NCBI RefSeq assembly: GCF_003491345.1
Contig: NZ_CP025512.1
Location: 2,046,001 to 2,110,000, forward strand
DNA length: 64,000 bases
Direction: 5' to 3'
Origin: Neorhizobium sp. SOG26
GTDB taxonomy: Bacteria > Pseudomonadota > Alphaproteobacteria > Rhizobiales > Rhizobiaceae
Shown here: positions 18,069-27,957 of the stretch, one piece after another
How positions within the stretch are numbered: position 1 is the stretch's first letter
Layout: every line of letters starts with the position of its first letter
Notes under the pieces: generated by a model
Databases searched by the model: none
Seen by the model: the letters and a program-made list of their open reading frames with translations, nothing else
Told to the model about the DNA's origin: nothing
Translations under genes and position numbers: made by a program

Positions 18069-19253
18069 GTGATCCAATTTGCTCTCCTGTTCGGCCTGGG
18101 CTTCCTGAGCGCCGCCCTCCTCGCCATGCTGATCGCGCCGGCGGTTCATTCACGGATCGTGCGCTACACGGAAAATCGCATCAAGGCGACGCTGCCGATC
18201 AGCCCCCAGGAAGTGCGCGCCCAGCGCGACATGGCCCGCGCCGTTTATGCGGCCGAAAACGCCCGCACCAAGCAGGAACTGGTCCAGGAGCGGGAAAAGG
18301 GCGTGGCGCTGCAGTTGCGCGCCGACCGGCTGTCCGAAGAAGTCAAGCGCCTCCACAGCGAGGCTGCTGAACTGCGCAACCAGATCGACAACCTCGACCA
18401 GGAAGCGGCGGAGATGCGGGCGCGCCTGCGCCAGGAAGACAGCTATATCCAGCAGCTGAAGGCCGCGCTTGAGGAGACGGAAGAAACGCTTGCCGCCAAG
18501 GAGCAGGAAATCGACGGCTTGCGGCAGCGGCAGAAGATGATGATGGCCGAAGCCGACAACTTCCGCATCGACCTCTCCACCCGCGACACGGAGATGGAGA
18601 ACCTGAAGCTGCGGCTGGCAAGCCTGCGCGACGAACGCGAAACGCTGCGCAACGACCTGCGGGTCCAGACGGCGCGCGCCAAGGATGCCGAAACCCGCCT
18701 GGCCCAGGAAGTTGATCGCGCCAAGCGGCTCGAAGACAAGCTCAATCGCGAGATTGCGGCCCGCGCCGATCAGGAGACAGTACTGGAGCGCCGGCAGAAG
18801 GAAATCCTGCGGCTGCGCGAGAAGTTGAACCCGAACGCTGCTCCGGTCACTGACAGCATGGCCGACGATGCCGAGATCAACCTGTCCAAGATCGCCGCCG
18901 TCTCCCAATCACTGGGCACGCAGGAACTGCCGCAGGAGCCTGGCCGCGAGGACGCGCTGATCGCACAGGCTGCGGAAACGACGCCGCGGATCGCCGAGAT
19001 GGTGGAAGATACTCGCAACCGGGCGACGGCGCTCTCGGAACGCATCTATAGCGCCGACGGCAGCAATGACGCGGCAATCCGCCAGGAACTGGCGTCGATT
19101 GCCGCCAACATGGTGGCACTGACCGCCATTTCCGAAGGCTCGACTTCGCCGATCCACGCGATCCTTTCCGGCAAGTCAGGCAGCGGTCACCGGGAAAGCC
19201 TCGCGGCGAAGTCCAAGAAGGCGCTTGCCGAGGCGCAGGACACGGCCGGCTGA
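18069..19253 (+). CDS. Membrane-anchored coiled-coil protein
   Basis: A 394-residue protein with one N-terminal membrane segment (about residues 3-25, ALLFGLGFLSAALLAMLIAP) followed by a long coiled coil from about 45 to 250, rich in Glu, Arg, Lys and Leu, and a C-terminal helical region with TTPRIAEMVEDTRNRATALSE. I recognise it only as a hypothetical conserved in Rhizobiales; it resembles structural or scaffolding proteins. GTG start at 18069. It is convergent with the TrmH gene, with one base between stops. Confidence 0.7.
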   Translation: MIQFALLFGLGFLSAALLAMLIAPAVHSRIVRYTENRIKATLPISPQEVRAQRDMARAVYAAENARTKQELVQEREKGVALQLRADRLSEEVKRLHSEAAELRNQIDNLDQEAAEMRARLRQEDSYIQQLKAALEETEETLAAKEQEIDGLRQRQKMMMAEADNFRIDLSTRDTEMENLKLRLASLRDERETLRNDLRVQTARAKDAETRLAQEVDRAKRLEDKLNREIAARADQETVLERRQKEILRLREKLNPNAAPVTDSMADDAEINLSKIAAVSQSLGTQELPQEPGREDALIAQAAETTPRIAEMVEDTRNRATALSERIYSADGSNDAAIRQELASIAANMVALTAISEGSTSPIHAILSGKSGSGHRESLAAKSKKALAEAQDTAG

Positions 19254-19254
19254 G

Positions 19255-20079
19255 CTACAGGCGGCCTTGCGCCATCGCCATCTCGTAAAGCGCGATACCC
19301 GTCGCAGTCGCGGCGTTGAGGCTATCGAGGCCCGGGGCCTGCGCAATCCGCGCGGTGTTCACGCGGGCAAGAACCTCCGGTGACAGCCCCTCGCCTTCCG
19401 TGCCGGTGATCAGCACCATGCGGTCGGCTGCCGGCACTTCGCGAATTTCCACCGCTCCGGCAGGCGACAGGCCCCAGATGGAGAAGTCTGCTCCATCGAG
19501 TGTCGTCAGGATCTCGGCCGTGCTTCCTGCGCGGATATAGGGCACAGCGAGCACCGCACCGACTGAGACGCGCAGCGCTTTGCGGTAAAGCGGGTCGCAG
19601 CAGGCCTCGTCAAGCAGCACCGCATCCGCCCCGAAGGCGGCAGCATTGCGAAAGATCGAGCCGACATTGTCGTGGTTCGAGATGCCGAAGGCGGCCACGA
19701 CCAGTGCCTTGGCCGGCAGGCTCTCGATCAGTTGTGCTGGAGCGGGATTGCGCAGGCGATGGCCGAGCGCCAGCACGCCGCGATGCAAATGGAAGCCGGC
19801 AATGGCATCCAGCACCGGCTGCGACGCAACGTAAACCGGCACCTCCTCGGGAAGCTCCTGCAGGAGGGCAGCCAGCCCTTCCACCCGGTTTTCCAGGAGG
19901 AGCAGCTTTTCGGCCGCAAAATCGCCCCCTGCGCGATGCGCCCCAATCAGCATGCGAAGCACAACTGTACCTTCCGCAATGAAGCGGCTGTCGCGGCCCG
20001 TCAGATCGCGCTCGCGGATCGACCGGAACTCGGCGATCCGCGGGTCGTCCGCCTCATGGATGCGGATCAGTTCCCTCAC
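19255..20079 (-). CDS. TrmH/SpoU family RNA methyltransferase
   Basis: A 274-residue SPOUT enzyme that transfers a methyl group from S-adenosylmethionine to a ribose 2'-OH in rRNA or tRNA. The N-terminal substrate-binding part ends near residue 115; motif 1 is NHDNVGSIFRNAAAFG, motif 2 ITGTEGEGL and motif 3 SLNAATATGIALYE, which form the trefoil knot. The target nucleotide cannot be told. Its start overlaps the end of the next gene upstream by 4 bases, so the two form an operon. Confidence 0.88.
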   Translation of the reverse strand: MRELIRIHEADDPRIAEFRSIRERDLTGRDSRFIAEGTVVLRMLIGAHRAGGDFAAEKLLLLENRVEGLAALLQELPEEVPVYVASQPVLDAIAGFHLHRGVLALGHRLRNPAPAQLIESLPAKALVVAAFGISNHDNVGSIFRNAAAFGADAVLLDEACCDPLYRKALRVSVGAVLAVPYIRAGSTAEILTTLDGADFSIWGLSPAGAVEIREVPAADRMVLITGTEGEGLSPEVLARVNTARIAQAPGLDSLNAATATGIALYEMAMAQGRL

Positions 20080-20462
20080 TGCGGAATGGCGACGGTTATG
20101 TCGGCAATCACCCGGCCGGCCTTGATGTCAAACAGCAGCACCTTCGGCGTGCCGTTGAGCGTGCCGTAGAAGGTCAGTTGTCCGCCGGTACCGGATACCG
20201 TCTGGATCGCAAAGCCGGCCGGAAGCTCGGCTGTTGCCGCCAGCGGCTGTCCTTCGGGAATGGAAAAGCCACCCGACGGCGTGGCAGCCGCCGGTGCGGC
20301 CGGCCGTTGCGAGACCTTATAGACAATGGCTCCGAGGACCGCCATAAAGCAGAGAAACAAGATACCGCCCGAAACGAGGATGAGAAGCATCATCTTCCGG
20401 CGGATTTTCTCCATCGCCGGATCAAGCGGCTCTTCCTGTTCCTCGATCATCGGTTGGGGCAT
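20076..20462 (-). CDS. Conserved hypothetical single-pass membrane protein
   Basis: 128 residues: an acidic N-terminus (MPQPMIEEQEEPLDPAMEKI), one membrane segment at about 25-47 (MLLILVSGGILFLCFMAVLGAIV), an Ala/Pro linker and a small beta-rich domain ending LFDIKAGRVIADITVAIPQ. It would be oriented with the C-terminal domain in the periplasm. I know no function; it is typically encoded beside an RluA-type gene in rhizobia. Operon with the TrmH gene, divergent from the pseudouridine synthase gene. Confidence 0.7.
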   Translation of the reverse strand: MPQPMIEEQEEPLDPAMEKIRRKMMLLILVSGGILFLCFMAVLGAIVYKVSQRPAAPAAATPSGGFSIPEGQPLAATAELPAGFAIQTVSGTGGQLTFYGTLNGTPKVLLFDIKAGRVIADITVAIPQ

Positions 20463-20501
20463 GAAGACGTCCTTGCTTCGAATTGCTGTCGGAATGGCTG
20501 A

Positions 20502-21527
20502 ATGAACGACCCCTTTACCCAGATAGAGCGTCCGAGGAAAGTACTGACTGCCGGCGAGGATGCCGAAGGTCGCATCGACGCCTGGATCGCTTCAGTCTTT
20601 GCCGGCGAGTTTTCGCGCAGCCGCATCAAGGCGTTGATCGAACAGGGTGCGGTGACGCTGAACGGCAAGCCGATGACCGAACCGAAGCGCAAGGTCAACG
20701 TCGGCGACGTGATCGAGCTCGATCTTCCGGAGCCAGAGGACCCGCAGCCGAAGGGCGAAAACATCCCGCTCGACGTGCTTTACGAGGACGCCGACCTGAT
20801 CGTGGTCGCCAAGCCCGCTGGCCTTGTCGTGCATCCTGCCGCCGGCAACTGGCACGGGACGCTCGTCAATGCGCTGATCTACCACTGCGGCGACAGCCTG
20901 TCGGGGATCGGCGGCGTGAAGCGCCCAGGCATCGTCCATCGCCTCGACAAGGAAACGAGCGGCGTGATGGTGGTCGCGAAGAACGACATCGCCCACCGGC
21001 ACCTCGCCGACCAGTTCGCAGACCACGGCCGCACCGGGCCGCTGGAGCGCGCCTACCAGGCGGTGGTCTGGGGCCGCCCCTCAGGCCTGAAGGGCACGAT
21101 TGACGTGCCGCTCGGACGCTCGGGAAGCGACCGGACGAAGCGTGCCGTCAAGCGCGAGGACAGCGAGGATGCCCGCGAGGCGATCACCCACTACGAAGTG
21201 CTGGAGCGTTTCCACGAGACGCCAGATGCGGTTGCGCTCGCCTCGCTGATCGAATGCCGGCTCGAAACCGGCCGCACGCACCAGATCAGGGTGCACATGG
21301 CCCACATCGGCCATCCGCTGATCGGAGACCCGGATTACTCCGCCGGCTTCAAGACCAAGGCGAACCGCCTGCCGGATGAAGCGAGAGCCGTTGTCAGCCG
21401 TTTTCACCGCCAGGCGCTTCACGCGTATTTGCTCGCATTTGAACATCCGCGCACTGGCGAAGTGATGGAGTTCGAAGCACCTATGCCTGGTGATCTCGCT
21501 CGGTTGATCGACGCGCTGAGGGCGTGA
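20502..21527 (+). CDS. RluA family pseudouridine synthase
   Basis: A 341-residue enzyme that converts uridine to pseudouridine in large-subunit rRNA, closest to the RluD/RluC group. It has an N-terminal S4 RNA-binding domain (SRIKALIEQGAVTLNGKPM, about 40-58) and the catalytic motif HRLDKETSG with Asp149, followed by ECRLETGRTHQIRVHMAHIGHPLIGD, which is diagnostic of RluA-family enzymes. Monocistronic as far as seen; rpoH follows after 239 bases. Confidence 0.93.
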   Translation: MNDPFTQIERPRKVLTAGEDAEGRIDAWIASVFAGEFSRSRIKALIEQGAVTLNGKPMTEPKRKVNVGDVIELDLPEPEDPQPKGENIPLDVLYEDADLIVVAKPAGLVVHPAAGNWHGTLVNALIYHCGDSLSGIGGVKRPGIVHRLDKETSGVMVVAKNDIAHRHLADQFADHGRTGPLERAYQAVVWGRPSGLKGTIDVPLGRSGSDRTKRAVKREDSEDAREAITHYEVLERFHETPDAVALASLIECRLETGRTHQIRVHMAHIGHPLIGDPDYSAGFKTKANRLPDEARAVVSRFHRQALHAYLLAFEHPRTGEVMEFEAPMPGDLARLIDALRA

Positions 21528-21679
21528 GGAAACCCTCTCGCCCGTGGTGCCATCGCGGACATCTGCCGCGCGACTTCCCGTTCGACCAGCATTAACAAAA
21601 CGTAATGATATAACGCTCCCGTGATCTCTTGAATCACCGTTCTGCCGCACTTATTTGTTACACGGGTTGGTGCGGGGTC

Positions 21680-21704
21680 GGAACAGATCCGCGCCACATC
21701 GGTT
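21680..21704 (+). promoter_or_regulatory. EcfG/RpoE2-type promoter candidate upstream of rpoH
   Basis: GGAAC (21680-21684), 17 bases, GTT (21702-21704), 63 bases before the rpoH ATG. The distance is the longest among the candidates here, so rpoH may have other promoters too. Confidence 0.45.
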
Positions 21705-21766
21705 CGCCTTCAAGTGCATGACTATCGTTCCAGAGGGAGCCGACAACGATCGGAAAGGGGTGCTTT

Positions 21767-22669
21767 ATGGCCCGAAATACTTTGCCTTCCATCACTGCCG
21801 GTGAAGCCGGCCTCAACCGCTACCTGGATGAAATTCGCAAGTTCCCGATGCTTGAGCCGCAGCAGGAATACATGCTCGCCAAGCGTTATGCCGAACACGG
21901 GGATCGTGACGCGGCCCATAAGCTCGTGACGAGCCACCTGCGGCTCGTCGCCAAGATCGCCATGGGTTACCGCGGCTACGGCCTGCCGATCGGCGAAGTC
22001 GTATCCGAGGGGAATGTTGGCCTCATGCAGGCCGTCAAGAAGTTTGACCCGGAACGCGGCTTCCGCCTGGCGACCTATGCCATGTGGTGGATCAAGGCCT
22101 CGATCCAGGAATATATCCTGCGCTCGTGGTCTCTCGTGAAGATGGGTACGACTGCCAACCAGAAGCGGTTGTTCTTCAACCTGCGTCGGTTGAAGGGCAA
22201 GATCCAGGCGATCGAGGAAGGCGACCTGAAGCCTGACCAGGTTTCCGAAATCGCCACCAAGCTCAACGTGTCCGAAGAGGAAGTGGTTTCCATGAACCGC
22301 CGCCTGTCCGGCGACGCCTCGCTCAATGCCCCGATCCGGGCAACGGAAGGCGAGTCGGGACAGTGGCAGGACTGGCTGGTCGATGACCACGACAGCCAGG
22401 AAGAAGTCCTGATCGAACAGGACGAGTTGGAGACCCGTCGCCGGATGCTGTCGAAGGCGCTGAGCGTGCTCAATGATCGTGAACGTCGCATCTTCGAGGC
22501 TCGTCGCCTCGCAGAGGATCCGATCACGCTCGAGGAACTGTCGGCGGAGTTCGACATCAGCCGCGAGCGCGTGCGCCAGATCGAGGTCCGCGCCTTTGAA
22601 AAGGTGCAGGACGCCGTGCAGAAAGAGGCGCTGGCCCAGGCCAACGCCCTTCGCGTCGTTGACGCCTGA
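21767..22669 (+). CDS. rpoH: RNA polymerase sigma factor RpoH (sigma-32)
   Basis: The heat-shock sigma factor that directs polymerase to chaperone and protease promoters. The 300 residues carry region 2 (SEGNVGLMQAVKKFDPERGFRLATYAMWWIKASIQEYILRSW in overlapping blocks), the RpoH box around QKRLFFNLRRLK and a region 4 helix-turn-helix (LEELSAEFDISRERVRQIEVRAFEK). Rhizobia usually have two rpoH genes; the neighbourhood with purA is that of the main one, often called rpoH1. A strong terminator follows. Confidence 0.95.
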   Translation: MARNTLPSITAGEAGLNRYLDEIRKFPMLEPQQEYMLAKRYAEHGDRDAAHKLVTSHLRLVAKIAMGYRGYGLPIGEVVSEGNVGLMQAVKKFDPERGFRLATYAMWWIKASIQEYILRSWSLVKMGTTANQKRLFFNLRRLKGKIQAIEEGDLKPDQVSEIATKLNVSEEEVVSMNRRLSGDASLNAPIRATEGESGQWQDWLVDDHDSQEEVLIEQDELETRRRMLSKALSVLNDRERRIFEARRLAEDPITLEELSAEFDISRERVRQIEVRAFEKVQDAVQKEALAQANALRVVDA

Positions 22670-22695
22670 TCTTACGGTCAGAGTAACACGTACGA

Positions 22696-22724
22696 AAAGG
22701 GGCTGCCTCAGGCAGCCCCTTTTC
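22696..22724 (+). terminator. Bidirectional terminator after rpoH
   Basis: Near-perfect palindrome AAAAGGGGCTGCCT / AGGCAGCCCCTTTT (22696-22709, 22711-22724) followed by CTTTTG. It can serve rpoH and the convergent 885-residue gene. Confidence 0.9.
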
Positions 22725-22770
22725 TTTTGTCCAGTCGAGGGTGTCCTTCAGGCGAAGGACACAACTCTTC

Positions 22771-25428
22771 TTACTGGCCGCTGGCGGGCGCCATGGCGCT
22801 CCATTCCTTGATCGCGTCCGCAAAGATCCGTTCGCCGTCGGCACCCTTCTGGAGCGTCAGCAGCGCACGGCGGCCATTGCGATAGGCAAGCGGGATATCG
22901 ATCCAGTTGCGCGAGCGCAAAAGCTCCAGGTTGGTGTTGCGCGCGTCCGGGAAGTCGTTGAGCGCGATCATGTGGAAGTCGTCGGTGATCTTGGCCGGAA
23001 CCGCGATCAGCGCGTTGCCCCGATCCTGCTCCGTCGACTTCATCGCGATCCGCTGGACGCTTTCGATCGCGCCACCCTCGAAATCCGCCGGGACGGCGAA
23101 GACGATCTCGACCAGGTGGCTCGCGGGCAGCGATGGATCGGTGTTGCGCTTGAAGGTCAGCAGAGCGGTAAGGCCACGGCCGGGGATGTTGAGGCGTCCC
23201 TGGACGACCGGCTCCTGGCGACCATTCTCGCCCGGCTCACGCTGCAGTGACCACGATACAGCGCCTTCGATCGCCGTCGGCGCCGTCTGGCCGATCCGCT
23301 CCTCATAGAGGAACATCTTTTCGCCAGCGAGCGCCGGTGCATCGGACGGCGTTGCCGCCGGGGTCTCATCGGCAGGCGCTGCATCCGTCGCCGAAGGCGG
23401 CGTCTGCGCGGGTTGGGCCGGGGGTGCATTCAACTGGGCAACAGACTGCCCTTCGGCATTCTGCGCCAACCCGCCGGTGCCACCGGGGCCTGCATCCATT
23501 TCGCTGCCGTCTGCCATGAGACGCTGCGTGAACTTCTCGCCCGCGACGGAACCGTCAGCCGCACCGGCTGTCGACGGCGTTGCGGCACTGGCGTTGCTGT
23601 CGGCAGGCGTTGCCGGCTGCTGCGCCGCTGGTGCTGCGGCCGTCTCGTTGGCAGGTGGCGTCGTCTGCGCTGCCTCAGGTGCCGGATCGGCCGCCGGTGT
23701 TTCAGGCGCGGATGGCGTCTGCTCGGCGGTCTGCGTGGCGACCTGGCCTGGAGGCACCAGTCCCTCGACCAGATCATTGAGCGAGTCGCGGTTCATCCAG
23801 ATCGCATAACCGCCACCGGCCACGAGAAGCAGACCAACGAGGCCCAGCAGCATGCCGGCATAGTTGCGCTTGCGCACGGGCGTAACGCGATAAGGCTTGG
23901 CCGGTGCTGCCAGCAGTTCGTCGGCATCGACGTCGCCGTGCAGCGTGCCGCGCGAGGCATTCGCCTGGTCCGGCTGGTGACCGGAAAAGCCGATCAGTTC
24001 CTCCAGGTCGCCCCAAGGGTCACTTGCCTCGGTCTTCGGCTTGGTATCGCCCTTGGCCGGTTCGCCTTCCGCCGCCTTCGGTTGCGGGTCGAAGAATTCC
24101 GCGAACGGGTCGTCGTTGGCCGGGGTGGCAGCGGTTGCGCCAGCAACACCGGCAGCCGCTGCCGCAGGGGCCGCAGCAGACAGTTCAGGGAAATCGGAAA
24201 CCGGCGGCATACGCACAGATTCCGCCTGCACGTTCATTTCCGGGTCAAAGTGTGCCTCGGCGGTCGCGCCATGCGCGCCCTGATGCACGGGCTCCGTCGG
24301 ACCGGCTGGAACAAGCTCCGGGACCTCGTCCCAGGCAGCCGCGACATCGGTGCCGGACTTGGCTTCGTGCGCCGGTGCTGCGGCGGGCGCCTGCGCTTCC
24401 CAGCCCCATTCATCAACGGCGGGCGCACTGGCAGCCGGTGCAACGACCGGAAGCTCGGAAGCGTCATTATCCCAGGGAGCGGCAGCCTGCCCGGCGGGCG
24501 CCGGCTCGTGTTCGGGCTCGGCCGGATGATGGAAGCCGTGACCCCGCTCAGCCGCACCAGTCTCAACCTGCTCCGGCTCAAGCCACGGATCGGCGACAGG
24601 ATCGGATTGCACCGGCTCCGGCTGGTTCCAGGCCTCGGCGGCAGCTTCGGGCGCGCGCTCCGATTCCGCATAAGGCACTTCTTCCGGCTCGGCCGCGCGC
24701 TCTTCATAAGGCGCGACATGCTCCGGTGCCTCGTCGTAAGACGGTTCAACAGCCGGCGAAACCGGCTGCACATCATGGTAATCCTCAGGGGCAGATGCTG
24801 CGGCGGGCGCCGCCTCTTCCGGCGGAAGATCGTCGCGCCAGTCGCCATACTGCTGGGCCGGCTCTTCCGTGGCGGGCTCAGATGCCGGCTCCGCCGCCTC
24901 GTAATGCTGAGGTTCCTCGTAAGCATGAGGCGCTGCCGGTTCCGCGGCAGCGACCTCTTCTTCGGGATGATGCTGCGGTTCGGGTTCAGCCACTACGGAA
25001 ATCGATTCTGCAGGATCGGCCTCGGCCGATGCAGGCTCTTCCGCATGATAAACCGGCGCTTCATCCCGCACCGGCTCAACGGGCTCTTCTGCGGAAACCG
25101 GCGTTGCTGCTTCAGGCGCAGGTGCTTCTGCCACTACCGGCGCTGCCGATGGCACGTCATCATCGAAGGGGTCGCGCGAGGGATCGACAACGGCGAGATC
25201 CTCTTCCGCCGGCAATGCCTCCGCATGTTCGCTTTCGACGCTGAGGATCGCGGCTTCAAGCTTTTCCATCTGCCGGCGAAGCATGTCTTCCGGCGGGCGC
25301 GGCTTCATGTTCTCGAGTTGCCGCTGAACGGCGCCACGAGCCTTGTCATAGACCTTCGCGCGCATCTCCGGCGTGTTGTTCGCCAGACCGTCAACGGCGC
25401 GGCGGATAACCGCAACAAAATCAGCCAT
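22771..25428 (-). CDS. Large membrane-anchored protein with Pro/Ala/Glu-rich region
   Basis: An 885-residue protein I do not recognise beyond being conserved in rhizobia. The N-terminal 65 residues are helical (VIRRAVDGLANNTPEMRAKV), then about 450 residues are low-complexity, rich in Pro, Ala and Glu (strongly acidic). A single membrane segment lies at about 522-543 (AGMLLGLVGLLLVAGGGYAI), followed by another Ala/Pro/Thr-rich linker and a folded C-terminal domain from about 700 (KMFLYEERIGQ ... RIFADAIKEWSAMAPASGQ), probably periplasmic. ATG at 25428 is chosen; a GTG two codons upstream is possible. Between rpoH and purA. Confidence 0.7.
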   Translation of the reverse strand: MADFVAVIRRAVDGLANNTPEMRAKVYDKARGAVQRQLENMKPRPPEDMLRRQMEKLEAAILSVESEHAEALPAEEDLAVVDPSRDPFDDDVPSAAPVVAEAPAPEAATPVSAEEPVEPVRDEAPVYHAEEPASAEADPAESISVVAEPEPQHHPEEEVAAAEPAAPHAYEEPQHYEAAEPASEPATEEPAQQYGDWRDDLPPEEAAPAAASAPEDYHDVQPVSPAVEPSYDEAPEHVAPYEERAAEPEEVPYAESERAPEAAAEAWNQPEPVQSDPVADPWLEPEQVETGAAERGHGFHHPAEPEHEPAPAGQAAAPWDNDASELPVVAPAASAPAVDEWGWEAQAPAAAPAHEAKSGTDVAAAWDEVPELVPAGPTEPVHQGAHGATAEAHFDPEMNVQAESVRMPPVSDFPELSAAAPAAAAAGVAGATAATPANDDPFAEFFDPQPKAAEGEPAKGDTKPKTEASDPWGDLEELIGFSGHQPDQANASRGTLHGDVDADELLAAPAKPYRVTPVRKRNYAGMLLGLVGLLLVAGGGYAIWMNRDSLNDLVEGLVPPGQVATQTAEQTPSAPETPAADPAPEAAQTTPPANETAAAPAAQQPATPADSNASAATPSTAGAADGSVAGEKFTQRLMADGSEMDAGPGGTGGLAQNAEGQSVAQLNAPPAQPAQTPPSATDAAPADETPAATPSDAPALAGEKMFLYEERIGQTAPTAIEGAVSWSLQREPGENGRQEPVVQGRLNIPGRGLTALLTFKRNTDPSLPASHLVEIVFAVPADFEGGAIESVQRIAMKSTEQDRGNALIAVPAKITDDFHMIALNDFPDARNTNLELLRSRNWIDIPLAYRNGRRALLTLQKGADGERIFADAIKEWSAMAPASGQ

Positions 25429-25486
25429 CAGCACTTTCTCATGATGGCCGGCAATTTGCCGGCCGATGGGTAATCAATCGTGAACC

Positions 25487-26785
25487 TTAATCTTCAAATG
25501 GATCGGTCACAAGTATGGTATCGTCCCGCTCAGGGCTTGTGGAAAGTAGGGCGACCGGTGCGCCAATCAATTCCTCGACCTGGCGGACATACTTGATTGC
25601 CTGGGCCGGCAGATCCGCCCAGGAGCGGGCGCCGACGGTGGATTCCTTCCAGCCTTCGAGCGTCACGTAGATCGGCTCGGCACGTGCCTGCGCACCCTGG
25701 CTTGCCGGCAGGTGGTCGATCCGCTCGCCGTCCAGCATGTAGCCGACGCAGATCTTCAGTTCTTCCAGTCCGTCGAGCACGTCGAGCTTGGTCAGCGCAA
25801 TGCCGGTGATGCCGTTGGTGGCAACCGACTGGCGCACGAGTGCTGCATCAAACCAGCCGCAGCGACGCTTGCGGCCCGTGACGGTGCCGAATTCATGGCC
25901 CTTTTCGCCCAGGAACTGGCCGATTTCGTCCGTCAGCTCGGTCGGGAACGGGCCTTCGCCAACGCGGGTCGTATAGGCCTTGGTGATGCCGAGGATGTAG
26001 CCCAGCGCGCCAGGGCCCATGCCGGAGCCGGCAGCTGCCTGGCCGGCCACGGTGTTGGACGAGGTGACGAAGGGATAGGTCCCATGGTCGATGTCGAGCA
26101 GCGAACCCTGCGCACCTTCAAACAGGATGCGCGCACCCTTGCGGCGTTCCTTGTCGAGGAGTTCCCATACGGTTTCGCGGAACGGAAGCACCCGGTCGGC
26201 GATCGAGGTCAGTTCCTGCATGATGGTTTCATGCGAGACTTCCGGCGCACCAAGGCCACGGCGCAGTGCGTTGTGGTGGGTGAGGATGCGGTCAACCTTG
26301 CCGGCCAGCGTATCCATGTCGGCGAGATCCATCACGCGAATCGCGCGGCGGCCGACCTTGTCTTCATAAGCAGGGCCGATGCCACGGCGGGTGGTGCCGA
26401 TCTTCGTGCCGCTGTTGGAGGCAGCATCTTCGCGCATGCCGTCGAGTTCGCGGTGGAGCGAAAGGATAAGCGTCGCATTGTCGGCAACCCGCAGGTTCTC
26501 AGGCGTTACCTTGACGCCCTGCTTTCCAAGCTTTTCGATTTCGGCCAGCAGTGCATGCGGGTCGAGAACCACGCCATTGCCGATGACGGCGATCTTGCCC
26601 GGGCGAACGATGCCCGACGGCAACAGTGAAAGCTTGTAGCTGATACCGTCGATAACGAGCGTATGGCCCGCGTTATGACCACCCTGGAAGCGCACCACAA
26701 CATCGGCGCGCTCGGAAAGCCAGTCGACAATCTTGCCCTTGCCTTCGTCACCCCATTGTGAACCCACGACCACTACGTTCGTCAT
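25487..26785 (-). CDS. purA: Adenylosuccinate synthetase
   Basis: PurA joins IMP and aspartate using GTP, the first committed step to AMP. The 432 residues start [20 protein letters not shown] with the GDEGKGK phosphate-binding loop, then [21 protein letters not shown] and the base-recognition TKLDVLDGL. Full family length with the ATG at 26785; a longer frame to 26872 adds residues without similarity. Downstream follows the 885-residue gene on the same strand, 52 bases later. Confidence 0.97.
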   Translation of the reverse strand: MTNVVVVGSQWGDEGKGKIVDWLSERADVVVRFQGGHNAGHTLVIDGISYKLSLLPSGIVRPGKIAVIGNGVVLDPHALLAEIEKLGKQGVKVTPENLRVADNATLILSLHRELDGMREDAASNSGTKIGTTRRGIGPAYEDKVGRRAIRVMDLADMDTLAGKVDRILTHHNALRRGLGAPEVSHETIMQELTSIADRVLPFRETVWELLDKERRKGARILFEGAQGSLLDIDHGTYPFVTSSNTVAGQAAAGSGMGPGALGYILGITKAYTTRVGEGPFPTELTDEIGQFLGEKGHEFGTVTGRKRRCGWFDAALVRQSVATNGITGIALTKLDVLDGLEELKICVGYMLDGERIDHLPASQGAQARAEPIYVTLEGWKESTVGARSWADLPAQAIKYVRQVEELIGAPVALLSTSPERDDTILVTDPFED

Positions 26786-27069
26786 CTTCAAATCCTGCGT
26801 TCCGGGCCATACGGCCACGCGACCAAACGCACACCAGCCACAGTCGATCTTGATCTGGGGTCGGTATGCCACTCCGATATTTCTCGGTGCCGCCGAAGAA
26901 CCAGAGCCTCAACGTCACTACAAACGCGCGCATCTATATCGCCTCGATCAAAGGAAAGCGACCCGTTTGTGCTGTTCCACTGGTTTTTGCGTGACAAAGG
27001 CGTCAGCCAGAGGCTATTGCCGCCCAAAACTACAACCGCGGCGTCACGGCCCGCGCGGAGATTCTTAAA

Positions 27070-27957
27070 GTGCATCAGAAAGCATACCTTGCCCTTGCCA
27101 TCGCAACTTTGTGCTGGGGAGGCAATGCCGTTGCCGGCAAGCTGGCCGTTGGCCATGTCAGCCCGATGCTGCTGACCTTCTTGCGCTGGCTCGTCGCAGT
27201 CATCGTCATCTTCGCGATTTCGCTGCCGCAGATCCGCAAGGACTGGCCGGTCGTCAAGAAGAACCTGCCGGTGCTGATCTTCCTCGGCTTCTCGGGTTAT
27301 GTCGTGTTCAACGCGGCACAATACACCGCGGTCAACTATACCACCGCAATCAACGTATCGGTCGAGCAGGTGCTGATCCCGATGCTGATCTTCGTCCTGA
27401 ACTTCCTGCTGTTTCGCATGAAGGTTAGTTGGGCACAGATCTTCGGCTTCACCCTCACCTTCATCGGTGGCCTGATCACCGCCGTTCATGGTGACTTCAG
27501 CACGCTGATGACGCTTTCCGTCAATATCGGCGATGCCATCATGATGATCGCGATCGTCGGTTACGCCTTCTATACCGTGGCGCTGCGCTGGCGCCCGCTC
27601 ATCAACTGGCGCACGATGATGGCGATCCCCGCCCTCGTGGCGCTGATGTTCTCGGTACCGCTCGTGTTTTGGGAACATGCCACCGACAGCCTGATCTGGC
27701 CGGACCAGCGGGGCTGGGTGATCGTGCTCTACACGGCACTGTTTGCCTCGCTTGTCGCGCAGGTGCTTTACATCGTCGGTGTGGAAAGGATCGGCGCCAA
27801 TCGCGCTGGCCTCTTCATCAACCTTGTACCGGTGTTCGGCACGCTGTTGTCGGTCGCGATCCTGGGCGAAGACCTGCAGCTTTTCCACGTCGTGGCGCTG
27901 GTTCTCGCACTCGGCGGCATCGCGATCGCAGAGCGCGGCAAGCTTTCTGCAAAATAA
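27070..27957 (+). CDS. DMT superfamily (EamA) exporter
   Basis: A 295-residue inner-membrane transporter with ten predicted helices in two EamA repeats. The first repeat starts LALAIATLCWGGNAVAGKLAVGHVSP, the second near ALRWRPLINWRTMMAIPALV. The drug/metabolite transporter family exports amino acids, nucleosides or small metabolites; the substrate here is unknown. GTG start with GGAG nine bases upstream. It is divergent from purA, with 284 bases between that contain no other gene I can support. Confidence 0.88.
   Translation: MHQKAYLALAIATLCWGGNAVAGKLAVGHVSPMLLTFLRWLVAVIVIFAISLPQIRKDWPVVKKNLPVLIFLGFSGYVVFNAAQYTAVNYTTAINVSVEQVLIPMLIFVLNFLLFRMKVSWAQIFGFTLTFIGGLITAVHGDFSTLMTLSVNIGDAIMMIAIVGYAFYTVALRWRPLINWRTMMAIPALVALMFSVPLVFWEHATDSLIWPDQRGWVIVLYTALFASLVAQVLYIVGVERIGANRAGLFINLVPVFGTLLSVAILGEDLQLFHVVALVLALGGIAIAERGKLSAK

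Noticed and set aside
23413..25473. A 686-codon plus-strand frame
   Set aside because: Antisense to the 885-residue gene; the Arg/Gly-rich composition follows from the Pro/Ala/Glu-rich codons on the other strand.
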